NCBI RefSeq assembly: GCF_030440425.1 | Contig: NZ_CP098023.1 | Location: forward strand, 3,346,501 to 3,410,500 | Reading direction: 5' to 3' | Length of the DNA stretch: 64,000 nt | DNA from: Microbulbifer sp. MI-G | GTDB lineage: Bacteria; Pseudomonadota; Gammaproteobacteria; Pseudomonadales; Cellvibrionaceae | Shown here: piece after piece, positions 9,701 to 18,154 of the stretch | How the letters are laid out: each line of letters opens with the position of its first letter | Numbering within the stretch: the first letter of the stretch is position 1 | Program-made: the position numbers and the translations under genes | Notes under the pieces: generated by a model | What the model saw: the letters and a program-made list of their open reading frames with translations, nothing else | What the model was told of the DNA's origin: nothing | Databases searched by the model: none

Positions 9701-9872
9701 TGACTTCTTCGGTCCTATGGCAGTGGCGATCATGGGTGGCCTGATCGTGGCTACGGGGCTGACCCTGCTGTTCCTGCCAGCCCTCTACGCAACCTGGTAT
9801 CGGGTGCGGGAGGAGGCCGCCCCTACAATGGCTCAGCTTGATACAAGGTTCACAGCGGATAGCGCGCTATAG
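6768..9872 (+). CDS. RND efflux transporter permease (AcrB/MexB-like, HAE1 type)
   Basis: A 1034-residue inner-membrane pump from ATG 6768. A GTG 69 bases upstream is in frame, but MGFNLSEWALQNRPLVLYAM is the usual family start. It has two repeats, each with large periplasmic loops. Family marks are SYTQLGQSEDPPFTFKVMVI, FQSVKEIRQFPI, and the proton-relay segment LALGLMVDDAIIAVEMM with paired Asp residues in TM4. A C-terminal counterpart reads LAGMVMRNSVILVDQIQ. It works with the upstream adaptor, driven by the proton gradient. Substrates are probably hydrophobic drugs, solvents or bile-salt-like compounds; the sequence does not decide. Confidence 0.95.
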   Translation: MGFNLSEWALQNRPLVLYAMILLGLLGAVSYTQLGQSEDPPFTFKVMVINTLWPGASAGEVSRQITERVEKKLMETGDYQHISSFSRPGQSQVLFVARDDMHSREIPDLWYEVRKKIGDIRHTLPADIRGPFYNDEFGTTFGNIYALTGSGFDYALLKDYAERLQLSLQRVKDVGKVELLGLQDEKIWVELSNTKLASLGIPLAAVQNTLQAQNQVIDAGFVDTESDRVRIRVSGQFQSVKEIRQFPITAGGRTQRLGDIAEVHRGFSDPAQPRMRFMGENAIGLAVSMKEGGDILQLGRQLDATFAELRQDLPLGMALHKVSDQPAAVKRGVGEFLQVLAEALAIVLLVSFFSLGTRPGLIVALSIPLVLAMTFALMQYFNIGLHKISLGALVLALGLMVDDAIIAVEMMSIKMEQGLSRLKAAGFAWTSTAFPMLTGTLITAAGFLPIATAQSGTGEYTRSIFQVVTLSLLASWIAAVVFVPYLGHYLLPNLTRRDHRGEVCDPYQKPFYQRFRRLIIWCLRHRKTVIVATLALFVASLALFRLVPQQFFPSSGRLELMVDLKLAEGASLASTEYQAQRLESLLEKNPLVENYVAYVGTGSPRFYLPLNQQLPAASFAQFVVMTPSVEAREQVRSWLIETMETEFPTLRSRVSRLENGPPVGYPVQFRVSGEHIATVRSLARAVAGHLRQNPQITNVHLDWEEPSKMVNLDIDQDRARALGVNSADLSRALQSSLTGITVSQYREDNELIDVRVRGKERERHALGQLGNLAVQTDSGRSVPLNQIATLEYGFEEGIIWHRDRLPTVTVRADIYGTSLPATVVDAMWPRLQAVHDQLPPGYLLEVGGSVEESARGQASVNAGMPLFLLVVFTLLMLQLRSMSLSTMVLITAPLGLIGVTLFLLLFNQPFGFVAMLGTIALAGMVMRNSVILVDQIQQDMAQGLNAWNAIVESTVRRFRPIVLTALTAVLAMIPLSRSDFFGPMAVAIMGGLIVATGLTLLFLPALYATWYRVREEAAPTMAQLDTRFTADSAL

Positions 9873-10090
9873 AAACGCCAAGCAGAATGGCAAAACCGGA
9901 ATTGCGGCCTGCACTAGCATTTTCCGAGTTAAATTCTCACGGGAAATTAGCCATCACATCTGTATTGAATACATTACAAAAAGGACTCGGGTTGCATAGC
10001 CTTAACTCCTTATTATCCCTCAAGTGACAGCATGGAAAACGCTGTGTCGCCAAGTACAGTGAAGCCAGTTAAAGAGTGGCTGTAATGGGC

Positions 10091-10930
10091 TTATCCCTCG
10101 AGTTCAAATACCCGAATCGCATTCTCGGCCAAAAACAACCGCTCTGTTTTTTCATCCAGCGCCAGGGTGTCAAATTCCTGCAGCGCTTTCTTGGCACTGA
10201 TCATTGGGTAGTTGGTACCAAAAAGCACTTTGTGAGCTCCATAGCTCTTCATATAACGCACCAATTCAGGAGGGTAGCGTTTGGCAGTATAAGCGGACGT
10301 ATCGATATACACATGCTCATGCTTGGTAGCCACAGCGATGGCTTCTTCCGTCCATGGATAACCGATATGACCAGCCACAATCTTGAGCTCCGGGAAATCC
10401 AGTGCAACCTGATCAAGATAAATTGGCCTGCCCACTTCTGAAGGCATCAGTGGCCCTGTGTGGCCAATCTGGGTGCAAAAGGGAATGCCAAGTTCACAAC
10501 AGGCCGTGTAAACCGGATAAAACCAGCGATCAGTTGGTGGTTTGGACCAAAGCCAGGGCAATACACGAATGCCCTTAAACCCCAATGCCTTTACACAACG
10601 ATGCATTTCCCTGACTGCTTTCATGGGATGACTGATATCAACCGACCCAATACCAACGAACCGATCTGGTGCACTATCAACAACCGAAGCTACCTCATCA
10701 TTGGAGATCATGGATTTGCCCGGTGCTTCCCATGCGCTGATCAAACTTTTGCTAACACCGGCTTCATCCATTTGTCTGATCGTCAGCTCTACAGGCAACT
10801 CTTCATTCAGATAATCCATTTTTGTCCAGCGTTTCAGGGAATCAAAAATCGGGTCATTGATATGACGAAGTGTGGGATGCTGGGCCCAGGCATCAATGAC
10901 TACTGGCCGATCCTGTAGGTACATATTCAT
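10091..10930 (-). CDS. Amidohydrolase-2 family TIM-barrel metal-dependent hydrolase
   Basis: A 279-residue protein. The frame continues upstream, but ATG 10930 has AAAGGG five bases before it and gives the normal N-terminus (VVIDAWAQHPTLRH). Landmarks of COG2159 enzymes (ACMSD and gamma-resorcylate decarboxylase relatives) are FCTQIGHTGPL, LKIVAGHIGYPW and HKVLFGTNYPM with the C-terminal metal-region Asn/Asp position. The first strand has W-A-Q-H where many relatives have H-x-H, so metal binding may differ. Members decarboxylate or hydrate aromatic-type acids; the substrate here is unknown. It stands upstream of an MBL hydrolase on the same strand. Confidence 0.8.
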   Translation of the reverse strand: MNMYLQDRPVVIDAWAQHPTLRHINDPIFDSLKRWTKMDYLNEELPVELTIRQMDEAGVSKSLISAWEAPGKSMISNDEVASVVDSAPDRFVGIGSVDISHPMKAVREMHRCVKALGFKGIRVLPWLWSKPPTDRWFYPVYTACCELGIPFCTQIGHTGPLMPSEVGRPIYLDQVALDFPELKIVAGHIGYPWTEEAIAVATKHEHVYIDTSAYTAKRYPPELVRYMKSYGAHKVLFGTNYPMISAKKALQEFDTLALDEKTERLFLAENAIRVFELEG

Positions 10931-11105
10931 ATAATCCCTTTGAATCCTTAAGGAAGCTCCAATGACAGTTGCAAGCGAATTCGAGTGGGGTGTGACTGTT
11001 TTTTTCTTTTCCATACTATGGGAAACGGCCCTTATCCCCCAGGGGCCGAAGGACCATGTCGTCACTTCGGCGCAATCATAAACTGCCTTCCCGGTCTGCC
11101 TTGTA

Positions 11106-12020
11106 CTAGGATTCCCCGCTTTTTCCCCGCTTCAGGGAGTCATAAACGATACCAGTCCAATTATCCGGTGTCATAAAGCCCTGGCCATACTGGGCATCGA
11201 ATTCCAGGGTAGGCCGGGCAGCAATGACCTGCTCGCGGCTCTTGCCAGTATCAATCAGCTTCTGTATACGACCTCGCAACTTAACCAGCATATCCCGCTG
11301 TTGCTTCAACTCTGCGGGATCGCTCAGGGGCCCGTGACCGGGAATAATTTTGGTTTTCTCACCGGTCATGGCCAGGGCCATATCCATCGCTTCAATCATC
11401 CCATCCACCGAGCCACCAGAAGAGAGATCGATAAAGGGATAGGTACCGTTAAAGTAGATGTCCCCCATATGAAGAACATCGGCCTCAGTGAAATAGACAA
11501 TGGAATCTCCATCGGTGTGGGCAGGCCCCACATGCTGTACCCGCACCCTGTCGCCATTCCAGTGAAATGTAGTCGCATCAGTAAAGGTAATCACCGGAAG
11601 TGCTGCCGGCGGTGAGGGCATCACCTTGTTTTTAAAGGCTTCGATAAACTGCTCGGTACTCAAGCGCTTGCGCACATTTTCATGGGCCACAATCAGGGCG
11701 CCGCTACTCCCCAGATTTTCGTTGCCTCCGGTATGGTCACCGTGCCAGTGAGTGTTGATGACAAATCGCAGGGGCTGCTCTGCCAAGCCCGCCAGCACCT
11801 TCTGTATTTTGGCAGTCAATGGTGCATACTGGTCGTCCACCATAAAGGTGCCGTCTCTTCCCACCAATACGGCGATATTGCCACCAGCGCCCGTGAGCAT
11901 ATGGACATTACCTGCCACCGGAATACTGCTGATTTCCACCTTGGCAAAGCGATCTTCTGCGAAAATTGGCGCGCAGAGCAGTGATACTGCCAACGCTGCA
12001 AAACCTGCCAACTGTTTCAT
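11106..12020 (-). CDS. Exported metallo-beta-lactamase-fold hydrolase
   Basis: A 304-residue protein with a clear Sec signal peptide (MKQLAGFAALAVSLLCAPIFA, cleavage before EDR). The zinc site is intact: NTHWHGDHTGG (HxHxDH), a His in HVGPAHTDGDS, Asp in LHMGDIYF and the last His in IIPGHGPLSD. The order is that of the subclass containing quinoprotein-relay MBL proteins and class B lactamase relatives. It should be a periplasmic Zn-dependent hydrolase, but no substrate is evident. It need not confer beta-lactam resistance; close residues of true B1 enzymes are not apparent. Confidence 0.87.
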   Translation of the reverse strand: MKQLAGFAALAVSLLCAPIFAEDRFAKVEISSIPVAGNVHMLTGAGGNIAVLVGRDGTFMVDDQYAPLTAKIQKVLAGLAEQPLRFVINTHWHGDHTGGNENLGSSGALIVAHENVRKRLSTEQFIEAFKNKVMPSPPAALPVITFTDATTFHWNGDRVRVQHVGPAHTDGDSIVYFTEADVLHMGDIYFNGTYPFIDLSSGGSVDGMIEAMDMALAMTGEKTKIIPGHGPLSDPAELKQQRDMLVKLRGRIQKLIDTGKSREQVIAARPTLEFDAQYGQGFMTPDNWTGIVYDSLKRGKSGES

Positions 12021-12042
12021 AGGAAGCTCTCTATTGTTATTG

Positions 12043-12954
12043 TCAATGGGTCTGGTTCAATGGTTGTGATGCTTTCATTGGGCCCGAACCGGACAATATA
12101 GCCATCAATAAGTCCGGCCGGTCGGTTACAATACCATCCACACCCAAACTGATATAGTGTTGCAAATCCGCTCGCCCGTTCACTGTCCACACCGAGAGAT
12201 GCAGGCCCAGTTTGCGGGCCGCGCGCAAGGTGCCTGTGGTGACCACCTCAATACCGAAGTGATTCATAGGCAGTTGCACAGTCTGGTAGCGGGGCGAGAG
12301 CAGATTTTCTGCGCGGAACAGCTGGGCCACATACAACAGTATGGCTTCATCAGTCACTGCACCAGTCGCCGTATCCGGGCTCAAACGCCTGAACGCCCGG
12401 ATTACACCCCGATGGAAAGAACTCACTATCACTTGATTATGCTTGCTGGTGCGCTGCAGTACCCGGCTCAAAACCTGCGCAGCGCGGACTTGAGTACTCT
12501 TCAATTCCAGGATCAGCAAAGTATCCCCTACTGCCTGCAACGCCTCCTCAAGGGTAACAATACCCAGGGAATGACTTCGGAATGGGTAGGTCTCTCCATC
12601 GCGGGTCCAGTGATAGGCGATGTTCAACTCGCGCAACTGCGCCAGAGTCAAGTCACCAACAACGCCGCGCCCATCTGAAAACGCCTCCAGGTCCGGGTCG
12701 TGCATCAGTACCAAGTGCCCATCGGCAGTCAGCCACAGATCCACTTCAATGCCATCAACTCCCAGCTCCACCATCCTGTGTAAGTACAACAGCGTATTAC
12801 CGGGATAGAGTCCGTTGCCACAATCGTTGCCATGGGCAATCACCATAGGCCCCCTGTCCTCAGGAAGGGACAGGGCAGACTTCGGTGCCGGTCCGGAACG
12901 GGCATAGAGCAGCAACACGATCAATATGAGGCAAAAAACAAGCCACAGAAACAT
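12043..12954 (-). CDS. Glycerophosphodiester phosphodiesterase family protein, membrane-anchored
   Basis: A 303-residue protein with an N-terminal transmembrane anchor (WLVFCLILIVLLLYARSG) followed by a GDPD TIM barrel. Recognisable segments are VMIAHGNDCGNGLYPGNTL, GVDGIEVDLWLTADGHLVLMHDP (metal-ligand Glu and Asp plus catalytic His) and LLILELKS, with a C-terminal VWTVNGRADLQHYISLGVDGIVTDRP. The usual HRG and PENT signatures read HGN and PGNT, an uncommon change. Family members cut glycerophosphodiesters to glycerol-3-phosphate and an alcohol; the altered loop may shift the substrate. It is 22 bases downstream of neither partner in an obvious pathway. Confidence 0.85.
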   Translation of the reverse strand: MFLWLVFCLILIVLLLYARSGPAPKSALSLPEDRGPMVIAHGNDCGNGLYPGNTLLYLHRMVELGVDGIEVDLWLTADGHLVLMHDPDLEAFSDGRGVVGDLTLAQLRELNIAYHWTRDGETYPFRSHSLGIVTLEEALQAVGDTLLILELKSTQVRAAQVLSRVLQRTSKHNQVIVSSFHRGVIRAFRRLSPDTATGAVTDEAILLYVAQLFRAENLLSPRYQTVQLPMNHFGIEVVTTGTLRAARKLGLHLSVWTVNGRADLQHYISLGVDGIVTDRPDLLMAILSGSGPMKASQPLNQTH

Positions 12955-13050
12955 GAATCACCGTCATTTTGTACCAATAGATCCAATTATTCACGATGTG
13001 GAGATGCAGGAAAACAGGCTTCAAAGACGCTGTTATTCCCATCACACAAC

Positions 13051-14547
13051 TTATACTTCTTTTGCCACAGGCTGTGCCTTGCTGGCAGACTGCGCAGAGG
13101 AGCTGTCTTTGTATTCCCCGATTCGATCTGCCACAGTTTTTGCACCAAGGGCAGCGGCCTGCTTTTCCCAACGCCGGCGCAAATAAAAAGTCTGCAGCCA
13201 CAGAAGCGGAAAAATGACCAGATCGTAGACCCGGTTGCACAAAATACCGACCTGCAGTGAGACTTTGGCAAGCAAACGTACACACTGCGACAACACCCGC
13301 AACAGAAATACCAGAAACATCCCAAAGACCATGCGCCCTGACACAATACATTGCTCCAGGGGAACTGCCGTGAAGGCCAAAATCAATGGCAGGAGAAAAC
13401 CGAGCCCCATCTGCGCCAGGGTGAGTGCCCAAGGCAAGCCTGAATCTGCTGAGGCTGATGCGCTCTGCCCGACAACTCCCGTCAACAGCGGGTCCCGCTG
13501 CACCAACAGTTCCCTGGAAAAGGCCAGGCTCGCCTCTACGCCTGCAAACAGAAGCAGCAAAAGCAGAGCGGCCCAAAGCAGGCGTTTACGTATCCTGTCT
13601 GCTAAGTAGCCAAGGGTGGGAAACAGCCGCGTCACCTGCAGACACTCCATCACCACAAGGCCAAGGCTGACTTGTATGAAAATCATCACAAAGGCAAAAA
13701 TTTCCGCGGTGGCATACTCGCCGAGAAAAGCAGTACCTCCGAGTACCTCGGTGACAGGACGGACAATGAGTTGGAAATTTACCAGTATACCGCCCGCAGC
13801 CACAGCGACAGCGAAGGCGGCAATCAAAAAACGGGTAAAACACGAGGCCGAAAGCACACGCAGGCCGCGATCATTCTTTTGCAGGATTTCCTCGTACTTC
13901 AGCATAAGACGATCGAGCGCCTTGGCCCTCAGAATCACGGATTCCACATTCTTGTTGATACGCTCAAGCACCGTCAACATAGCCCGCCATTTGGGCAACA
14001 TCCGCCTCAACAACTGGTGGCGCACACGGGTGGACTCCCGATAGGACTCGAGCGCCCTGGATTCCGCCCTGCGCATGGAATGGTGAATCGTGTCCAGTAC
14101 ATCCGCTACCACAGCGTCGTCCTGCAAGGGAATTTCCGCTACCGAGCGCACAGCCCGCTGCCAATTGGAGGGCTGTGGAGGCACTTCCGCACTGCTTGCA
14201 TAATCCTCATCGACAGCGTTCATTTGTTCCACAAGCCGGCGATGTAATGCTGGATACTGCGCCAACTCACGCTGTATGGTGCCCGTGATAAGTTGAAATT
14301 CCCTTTCTATCCGGCGCTCTGTGTCCTCTCTTGCGACCGCAAAGCCTATCTCCCGGTTGCGTTGAACCAGGCGCTTTTCGGTCACCTCCAGTGCATTGGC
14401 AACATGCCTCAAAATGCGGGAGCAGAAACGTACCAGCGCGTAGATAATTCTGTGAGCAGGACCCCGGGCTAGGAAGAGTATAAAAAATCCCGGCAGGCAC
14501 CAAAGCCAAAGCGGTAGTCCAGTTGTTAACTGGGTCACAATGTACAC
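13051..14547 (-). CDS. Uncharacterised multi-pass membrane protein
   Basis: A 498-residue protein I do not recognise. It starts with a hydrophobic segment (LWLWCLPGFFILFLARG), then ~200 residues rich in Arg, Glu and Gln with long predicted helices likely to form coiled coils (VTEKRLVQRNREIGFAVARE and following). About five further membrane segments come between residues ~235 and 450 (FLIAAFAVAVAAGGILVNFQ, IFAFVMIFIQVSLGLVVME, LLWAALLLLLLFAGVEASLAF, MGLGFLLPLILAFTAV, GMFLVFLLRVL), and a polar Ser/Ala/Lys tail. The overlapping frame around 12860–13576 was judged a shadow. It is read in the same direction as the GDPD gene, 96 bases upstream of it. The shape suggests a membrane-bound scaffold; no function is proposed. 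Confidence 0.75.
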   Translation of the reverse strand: MYIVTQLTTGLPLWLWCLPGFFILFLARGPAHRIIYALVRFCSRILRHVANALEVTEKRLVQRNREIGFAVAREDTERRIEREFQLITGTIQRELAQYPALHRRLVEQMNAVDEDYASSAEVPPQPSNWQRAVRSVAEIPLQDDAVVADVLDTIHHSMRRAESRALESYRESTRVRHQLLRRMLPKWRAMLTVLERINKNVESVILRAKALDRLMLKYEEILQKNDRGLRVLSASCFTRFLIAAFAVAVAAGGILVNFQLIVRPVTEVLGGTAFLGEYATAEIFAFVMIFIQVSLGLVVMECLQVTRLFPTLGYLADRIRKRLLWAALLLLLLFAGVEASLAFSRELLVQRDPLLTGVVGQSASASADSGLPWALTLAQMGLGFLLPLILAFTAVPLEQCIVSGRMVFGMFLVFLLRVLSQCVRLLAKVSLQVGILCNRVYDLVIFPLLWLQTFYLRRRWEKQAAALGAKTVADRIGEYKDSSSAQSASKAQPVAKEV

Positions 14548-15043
14548 TCCGTCTATGTGGCAGACTGATGTGCCATCCTAACAGTTGGTGGCAATAGAAT
14601 CGCCCCAAAATTCACAGTTTGGTTTCGCTAATCTGACTGGCTTTTACCCGACAAATGGTTTGATCACAGCAATAACAGACTCGAACTGCGATCTATCGAT
14701 ACTGGACAGCAGTTTCACGGTATACAGCCGATGGATTGCCATAAAAACAGGAAAAGAAAGAGCAGCTTAAGGATATCGATCAAAGATAGGTGAACTGTCT
14801 GTACCCCTTACAGCGCCTGCAGCCGTTCGAGTAGTGGCTGGACATAGCTAAACGTCAAGACTCACGCTTTTGATTTGTTCTTGCCAGCGAATCTGTCTGG
14901 ATTGCTCTTGGGATCAACTACAGGATAGGTCATGATATCTGAAAGGAATAACTACAACTCGAGAACTTTTCTGGAAAAAGTTTCGGAAAGGACTTACTAA
15001 ATAACCACAGAGTATTTTCTGTTAATAGCTAGAAAGAAAGTGT
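14548..15043. other. Intergenic region without recognisable genes
   Basis: About 500 bases between the membrane protein gene and the terminator of the receptor gene. I see no frame with a ribosome site or family motif. It probably holds the promoter of the upstream minus-strand gene. Confidence 0.5.
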
Positions 15044-15075
15044 GAATAAGCGCGGCAGTTTTGCCGCGCTTATTC
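15044..15075 (-). terminator. Hairpin terminator after the TonB-dependent receptor
   Basis: A perfect 14-base inverted repeat, GAATAAGCGCGGCA (15044–15057) and its complement (15062–15075), closes on a 4-base loop 22 bases past the receptor stop codon. On the minus strand it is followed by a T-rich run, consistent with an intrinsic terminator. Confidence 0.8.
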
Positions 15076-15097
15076 GTATAGCCAATATGGCAAAGAG

Positions 15098-18000
15098 TTA
15101 GAAATCTACGGTTAAGCCCAGGAAGGCATAACGACCCAGGGCATCGTAAATACCGGGGAAGGTATTACCGTTACCGAAGATTCCAGCACCCGCATCAGAG
15201 CTCAAAGGCGGTTCTTCATCGAACACATTATTGATGCCGGATCTGATAACAACATTGTCCGTTGCTGCCCAGGAGGCAGACAGATCAAAGTAGTCAATGG
15301 CATCAAAATCTGCTTCTTTAGCGCTTATATCGTCAACAGCGCTAATGTGCCGCCAACCGCCCGTGACATTCACTCCATCGATGGGCGTCACCCAGGTTGC
15401 GCGCAGAGTGCTGACAAAATCAGGGGTAGGCTCTTCACAGGCACCATTCCAAACACCCAGGCAATCTTGGATATCGTCACCCTGGAACTCTTGCAGATCC
15501 CATTTGGTCAGATAGGTCGCGATATAGTTCAGGTCCATGGAACCGAACTGACCCATTTCAAAGCCGTAGTTGAGGTTCAGGTCAAAGCCCTCGGTCTCAA
15601 TAAAGCCAATGTTTGCATCTGGAGAGAAGACATGGGCATCACCTACCCAGAGGTTGCCGTTCTCGCCGCGATTGATCGCGTCACAGAAGCGCGCCTCGCC
15701 AGTTTCCAGACACTTATTTACGATTGTTTCTGGAGCAATTCCCTCGATTGCACCGGAGACATCAATATTGAAGTAATCCAGGCTAATGGTCAGGCCATCA
15801 ATAGCCCCGGGAGAATATACAAAGCCCACGGAAACAGTGTCGGACTCTTCCGGTTGTAAATCCGTTGTGCCGCCACCGATGTAATTGTATTGTCCCGCAG
15901 GGGAATCGATATCACCGCCATAGGTGGCAGCCGTAATTCCTGTATTTTCGCACTGAGCCAAGGTGGCGCTGGGAGGTATCACGGACCCATCTTCGGAGTC
16001 AACTCGCGATCCACAGGGATCGATTGACATGTCAAACAGCTGAATGGATCTCGGGCGATAGAGCTCACGCAGATTCGCGTGGCGAACTGCCGACTGGAAG
16101 CTGGCACGTAATTTAAGGTCGCTAATGGGAGACCAGTCCATACCGAACTTATAAGTATCGGTGCTGATATCCGTGGAATAATCAGAGTAACGATAAGCCA
16201 GCTCCAATCCAAGGTGCTCAATGCCTGGTTTGCCATCAATCAAGGGGATGTTGGCTTCGGTAAAGACTTCCTTGACACTGAGGCTTCCCTCAACACCCAG
16301 TGTCGGCCCACCCTGTCCGGCGCCATCACCAGTAAGGAAACCATTGTCCGGGGTAAATGTCAGTGTCTCCCGACGACTTTCCAGACCCATTACAACAGCA
16401 ATGCCATCATCCGCTGTTGGGAATTGAACACCATAGTCACCCAAGTCACCTGTCACATAACCGGAATAAATCTCCTGCTCTGTCGTTCCCCGTGCGAATA
16501 ACGGCAGGATAAGATAATCGATAGCCTCCTGGGTTACGCCGCCCTCTTGGAAGATATTGTAGGGAACACAGGATGGATCAGAGCCATCCACAACAGACTG
16601 ACACACCGGGTTTCCGAAGGTATCAGCAAGTGGGTCACCATTTCCATCAACTCGGTCATCAATGACTACATTCAGAGCGCGCTGGAGCTTGGTTGTGGAG
16701 AAATCATTCAGATAGGTCTGCTCCAGGCTTACCTCGGCGTATTGGGCAAATACATCGTAAGACCAGGTTTCGTTAATATCGCCACGGAGACCAAAAACAC
16801 TGCGGAAGCTGGTGTGGCGCAGATCGTCCTGACGTGGGCCACCCTCAACATTGCGTCGGCCGATATAAACAGCACCATTAGTGGTAATCGGCATGCCTGT
16901 CGATTGGTCGATGATCGGATTTCCATCCTCATCCACTTTGGTAACAATCAAGTCACTGACATTATCGTTTTTGGTCAGGCCGTAAACACCACAGATAGCC
17001 TGAAATTGCTCTTCAGATAACAGGGGGTTGCCGCAATTGAGGTCACTGGTGACAAAAAAGGCACCGGAAGGGGCAATTTGAGCAACTGTGCGATCATCGG
17101 CGTACATCAGCTGGGTATAGGCTGTGACATTATCGTTGATGTCGTAGTGGGCAAAGGCTCCCATGGTCCAGCGCTCGTCCGGGCGCTGGAAATAATTCAG
17201 AGGTCCAAAATTGTACAGCCTGCCATCGCGGGGAGCGAGCCCATCACCATCGACGACATAATCAAAGCTCTCGATTTCGTCACCGGCGGGATTCAGACCA
17301 GTATTGGTACCAAAATCCGTGATCCGGGCGGGAAACATGGTGCCGGAACCACCGCAGGTGAATGAATCCGGTGAGCCTCTCAGTGCACAGCCACTGTAGT
17401 CGCGATCCGCCTGAAGAACGGCATCAATTTTGCGGTAATTGGCGTAGGCGGTGACATTGCCCCGCCCATCATCCAGATTGGCACCCATAATCAGTGAAAA
17501 ATCGTTGATTTCACCATCGGTGACACTGCCATCAGCCACATCAAAGCCACTGGACTCAACCAGATCCTGCATTTTGCTGTTGTCGTTGTTGTGCTGGTAG
17601 ACGCTGGTTTGAGTCTCGAAGCGAACACCTTCGAAATCATCCCGCATAATAAAGTTGACTACACCGGCAATAGCGTCTGAGCCATAAGTGGCAGATGAAC
17701 CACCCGTCAATACCTCTACACGCTCAACCAGCGCCCCTGGAATCTGGTTGAGGTCGGCACCGTAACCATCGGCGAGAGGGGAGCCGGGGGGCATACGGCG
17801 CCCATCAATCAGGACCAGAGTTCGCTCTGCCTCCAGTCCACGCAGCGATACGGTTGCGGTGCCGGTGGAACCATTTGCCTGGCCGGCAGTCTGAGTGGCA
17901 GCAACCTGCGGCAGGTCGTTAATCAGGTCTTCGACACGGACAACCCCAGTTGTTTTAAAGTCTTCGGCGTTTACGGAAGTAATCGGGCTAACACTTACAT

Positions 18001-18154
18001 CATTGGCACGTTCAATTCGGGAACCGGTGACCACCACCTCTTCCACGATTTCCGCATCTTCCTGAGCAAATACGGGTGCCGCCGGAACCATAATCGCAGC
18101 TGCAGTGAAGCCCAAAGCCCCCTTTACAGCTACTGACAAAAGGTTCTTTTTCAT
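15098..18154 (-). CDS. TonB-dependent outer-membrane receptor
   Basis: A 1018-residue receptor. ATG 18154 is chosen: GAGAGG precedes it and a signal peptide follows (MKKNLLSVAVKGALGFTAAA, cut after PVFAQ). Next come a TonB box-like EEVVVTGSR, a plug domain (VRVEDLINDLPQVAATQ, VSLRGLEAERTLVLIDGRRM, SSATYGSDAIAGVVNFIM) and a long barrel ending in the terminal aromatic LTVDF. The plug type, with TGVVRVEDLIN and GRRMPPGSP, is that of the OMG-group receptors used for oligosaccharides, peptides or other bulky substrates. The nearby genes (a peptide transporter beyond 20.9 kb) do not fix the ligand. Confidence 0.93.
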   Translation of the reverse strand: MKKNLLSVAVKGALGFTAAAIMVPAAPVFAQEDAEIVEEVVVTGSRIERANDVSVSPITSVNAEDFKTTGVVRVEDLINDLPQVAATQTAGQANGSTGTATVSLRGLEAERTLVLIDGRRMPPGSPLADGYGADLNQIPGALVERVEVLTGGSSATYGSDAIAGVVNFIMRDDFEGVRFETQTSVYQHNNDNSKMQDLVESSGFDVADGSVTDGEINDFSLIMGANLDDGRGNVTAYANYRKIDAVLQADRDYSGCALRGSPDSFTCGGSGTMFPARITDFGTNTGLNPAGDEIESFDYVVDGDGLAPRDGRLYNFGPLNYFQRPDERWTMGAFAHYDINDNVTAYTQLMYADDRTVAQIAPSGAFFVTSDLNCGNPLLSEEQFQAICGVYGLTKNDNVSDLIVTKVDEDGNPIIDQSTGMPITTNGAVYIGRRNVEGGPRQDDLRHTSFRSVFGLRGDINETWSYDVFAQYAEVSLEQTYLNDFSTTKLQRALNVVIDDRVDGNGDPLADTFGNPVCQSVVDGSDPSCVPYNIFQEGGVTQEAIDYLILPLFARGTTEQEIYSGYVTGDLGDYGVQFPTADDGIAVVMGLESRRETLTFTPDNGFLTGDGAGQGGPTLGVEGSLSVKEVFTEANIPLIDGKPGIEHLGLELAYRYSDYSTDISTDTYKFGMDWSPISDLKLRASFQSAVRHANLRELYRPRSIQLFDMSIDPCGSRVDSEDGSVIPPSATLAQCENTGITAATYGGDIDSPAGQYNYIGGGTTDLQPEESDTVSVGFVYSPGAIDGLTISLDYFNIDVSGAIEGIAPETIVNKCLETGEARFCDAINRGENGNLWVGDAHVFSPDANIGFIETEGFDLNLNYGFEMGQFGSMDLNYIATYLTKWDLQEFQGDDIQDCLGVWNGACEEPTPDFVSTLRATWVTPIDGVNVTGGWRHISAVDDISAKEADFDAIDYFDLSASWAATDNVVIRSGINNVFDEEPPLSSDAGAGIFGNGNTFPGIYDALGRYAFLGLTVDF

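Noticed and set aside
12860..13576. 238-residue minus-strand frame
   Set aside because: It overlaps the better supported membrane protein gene in another frame and has a skewed, unstructured composition.
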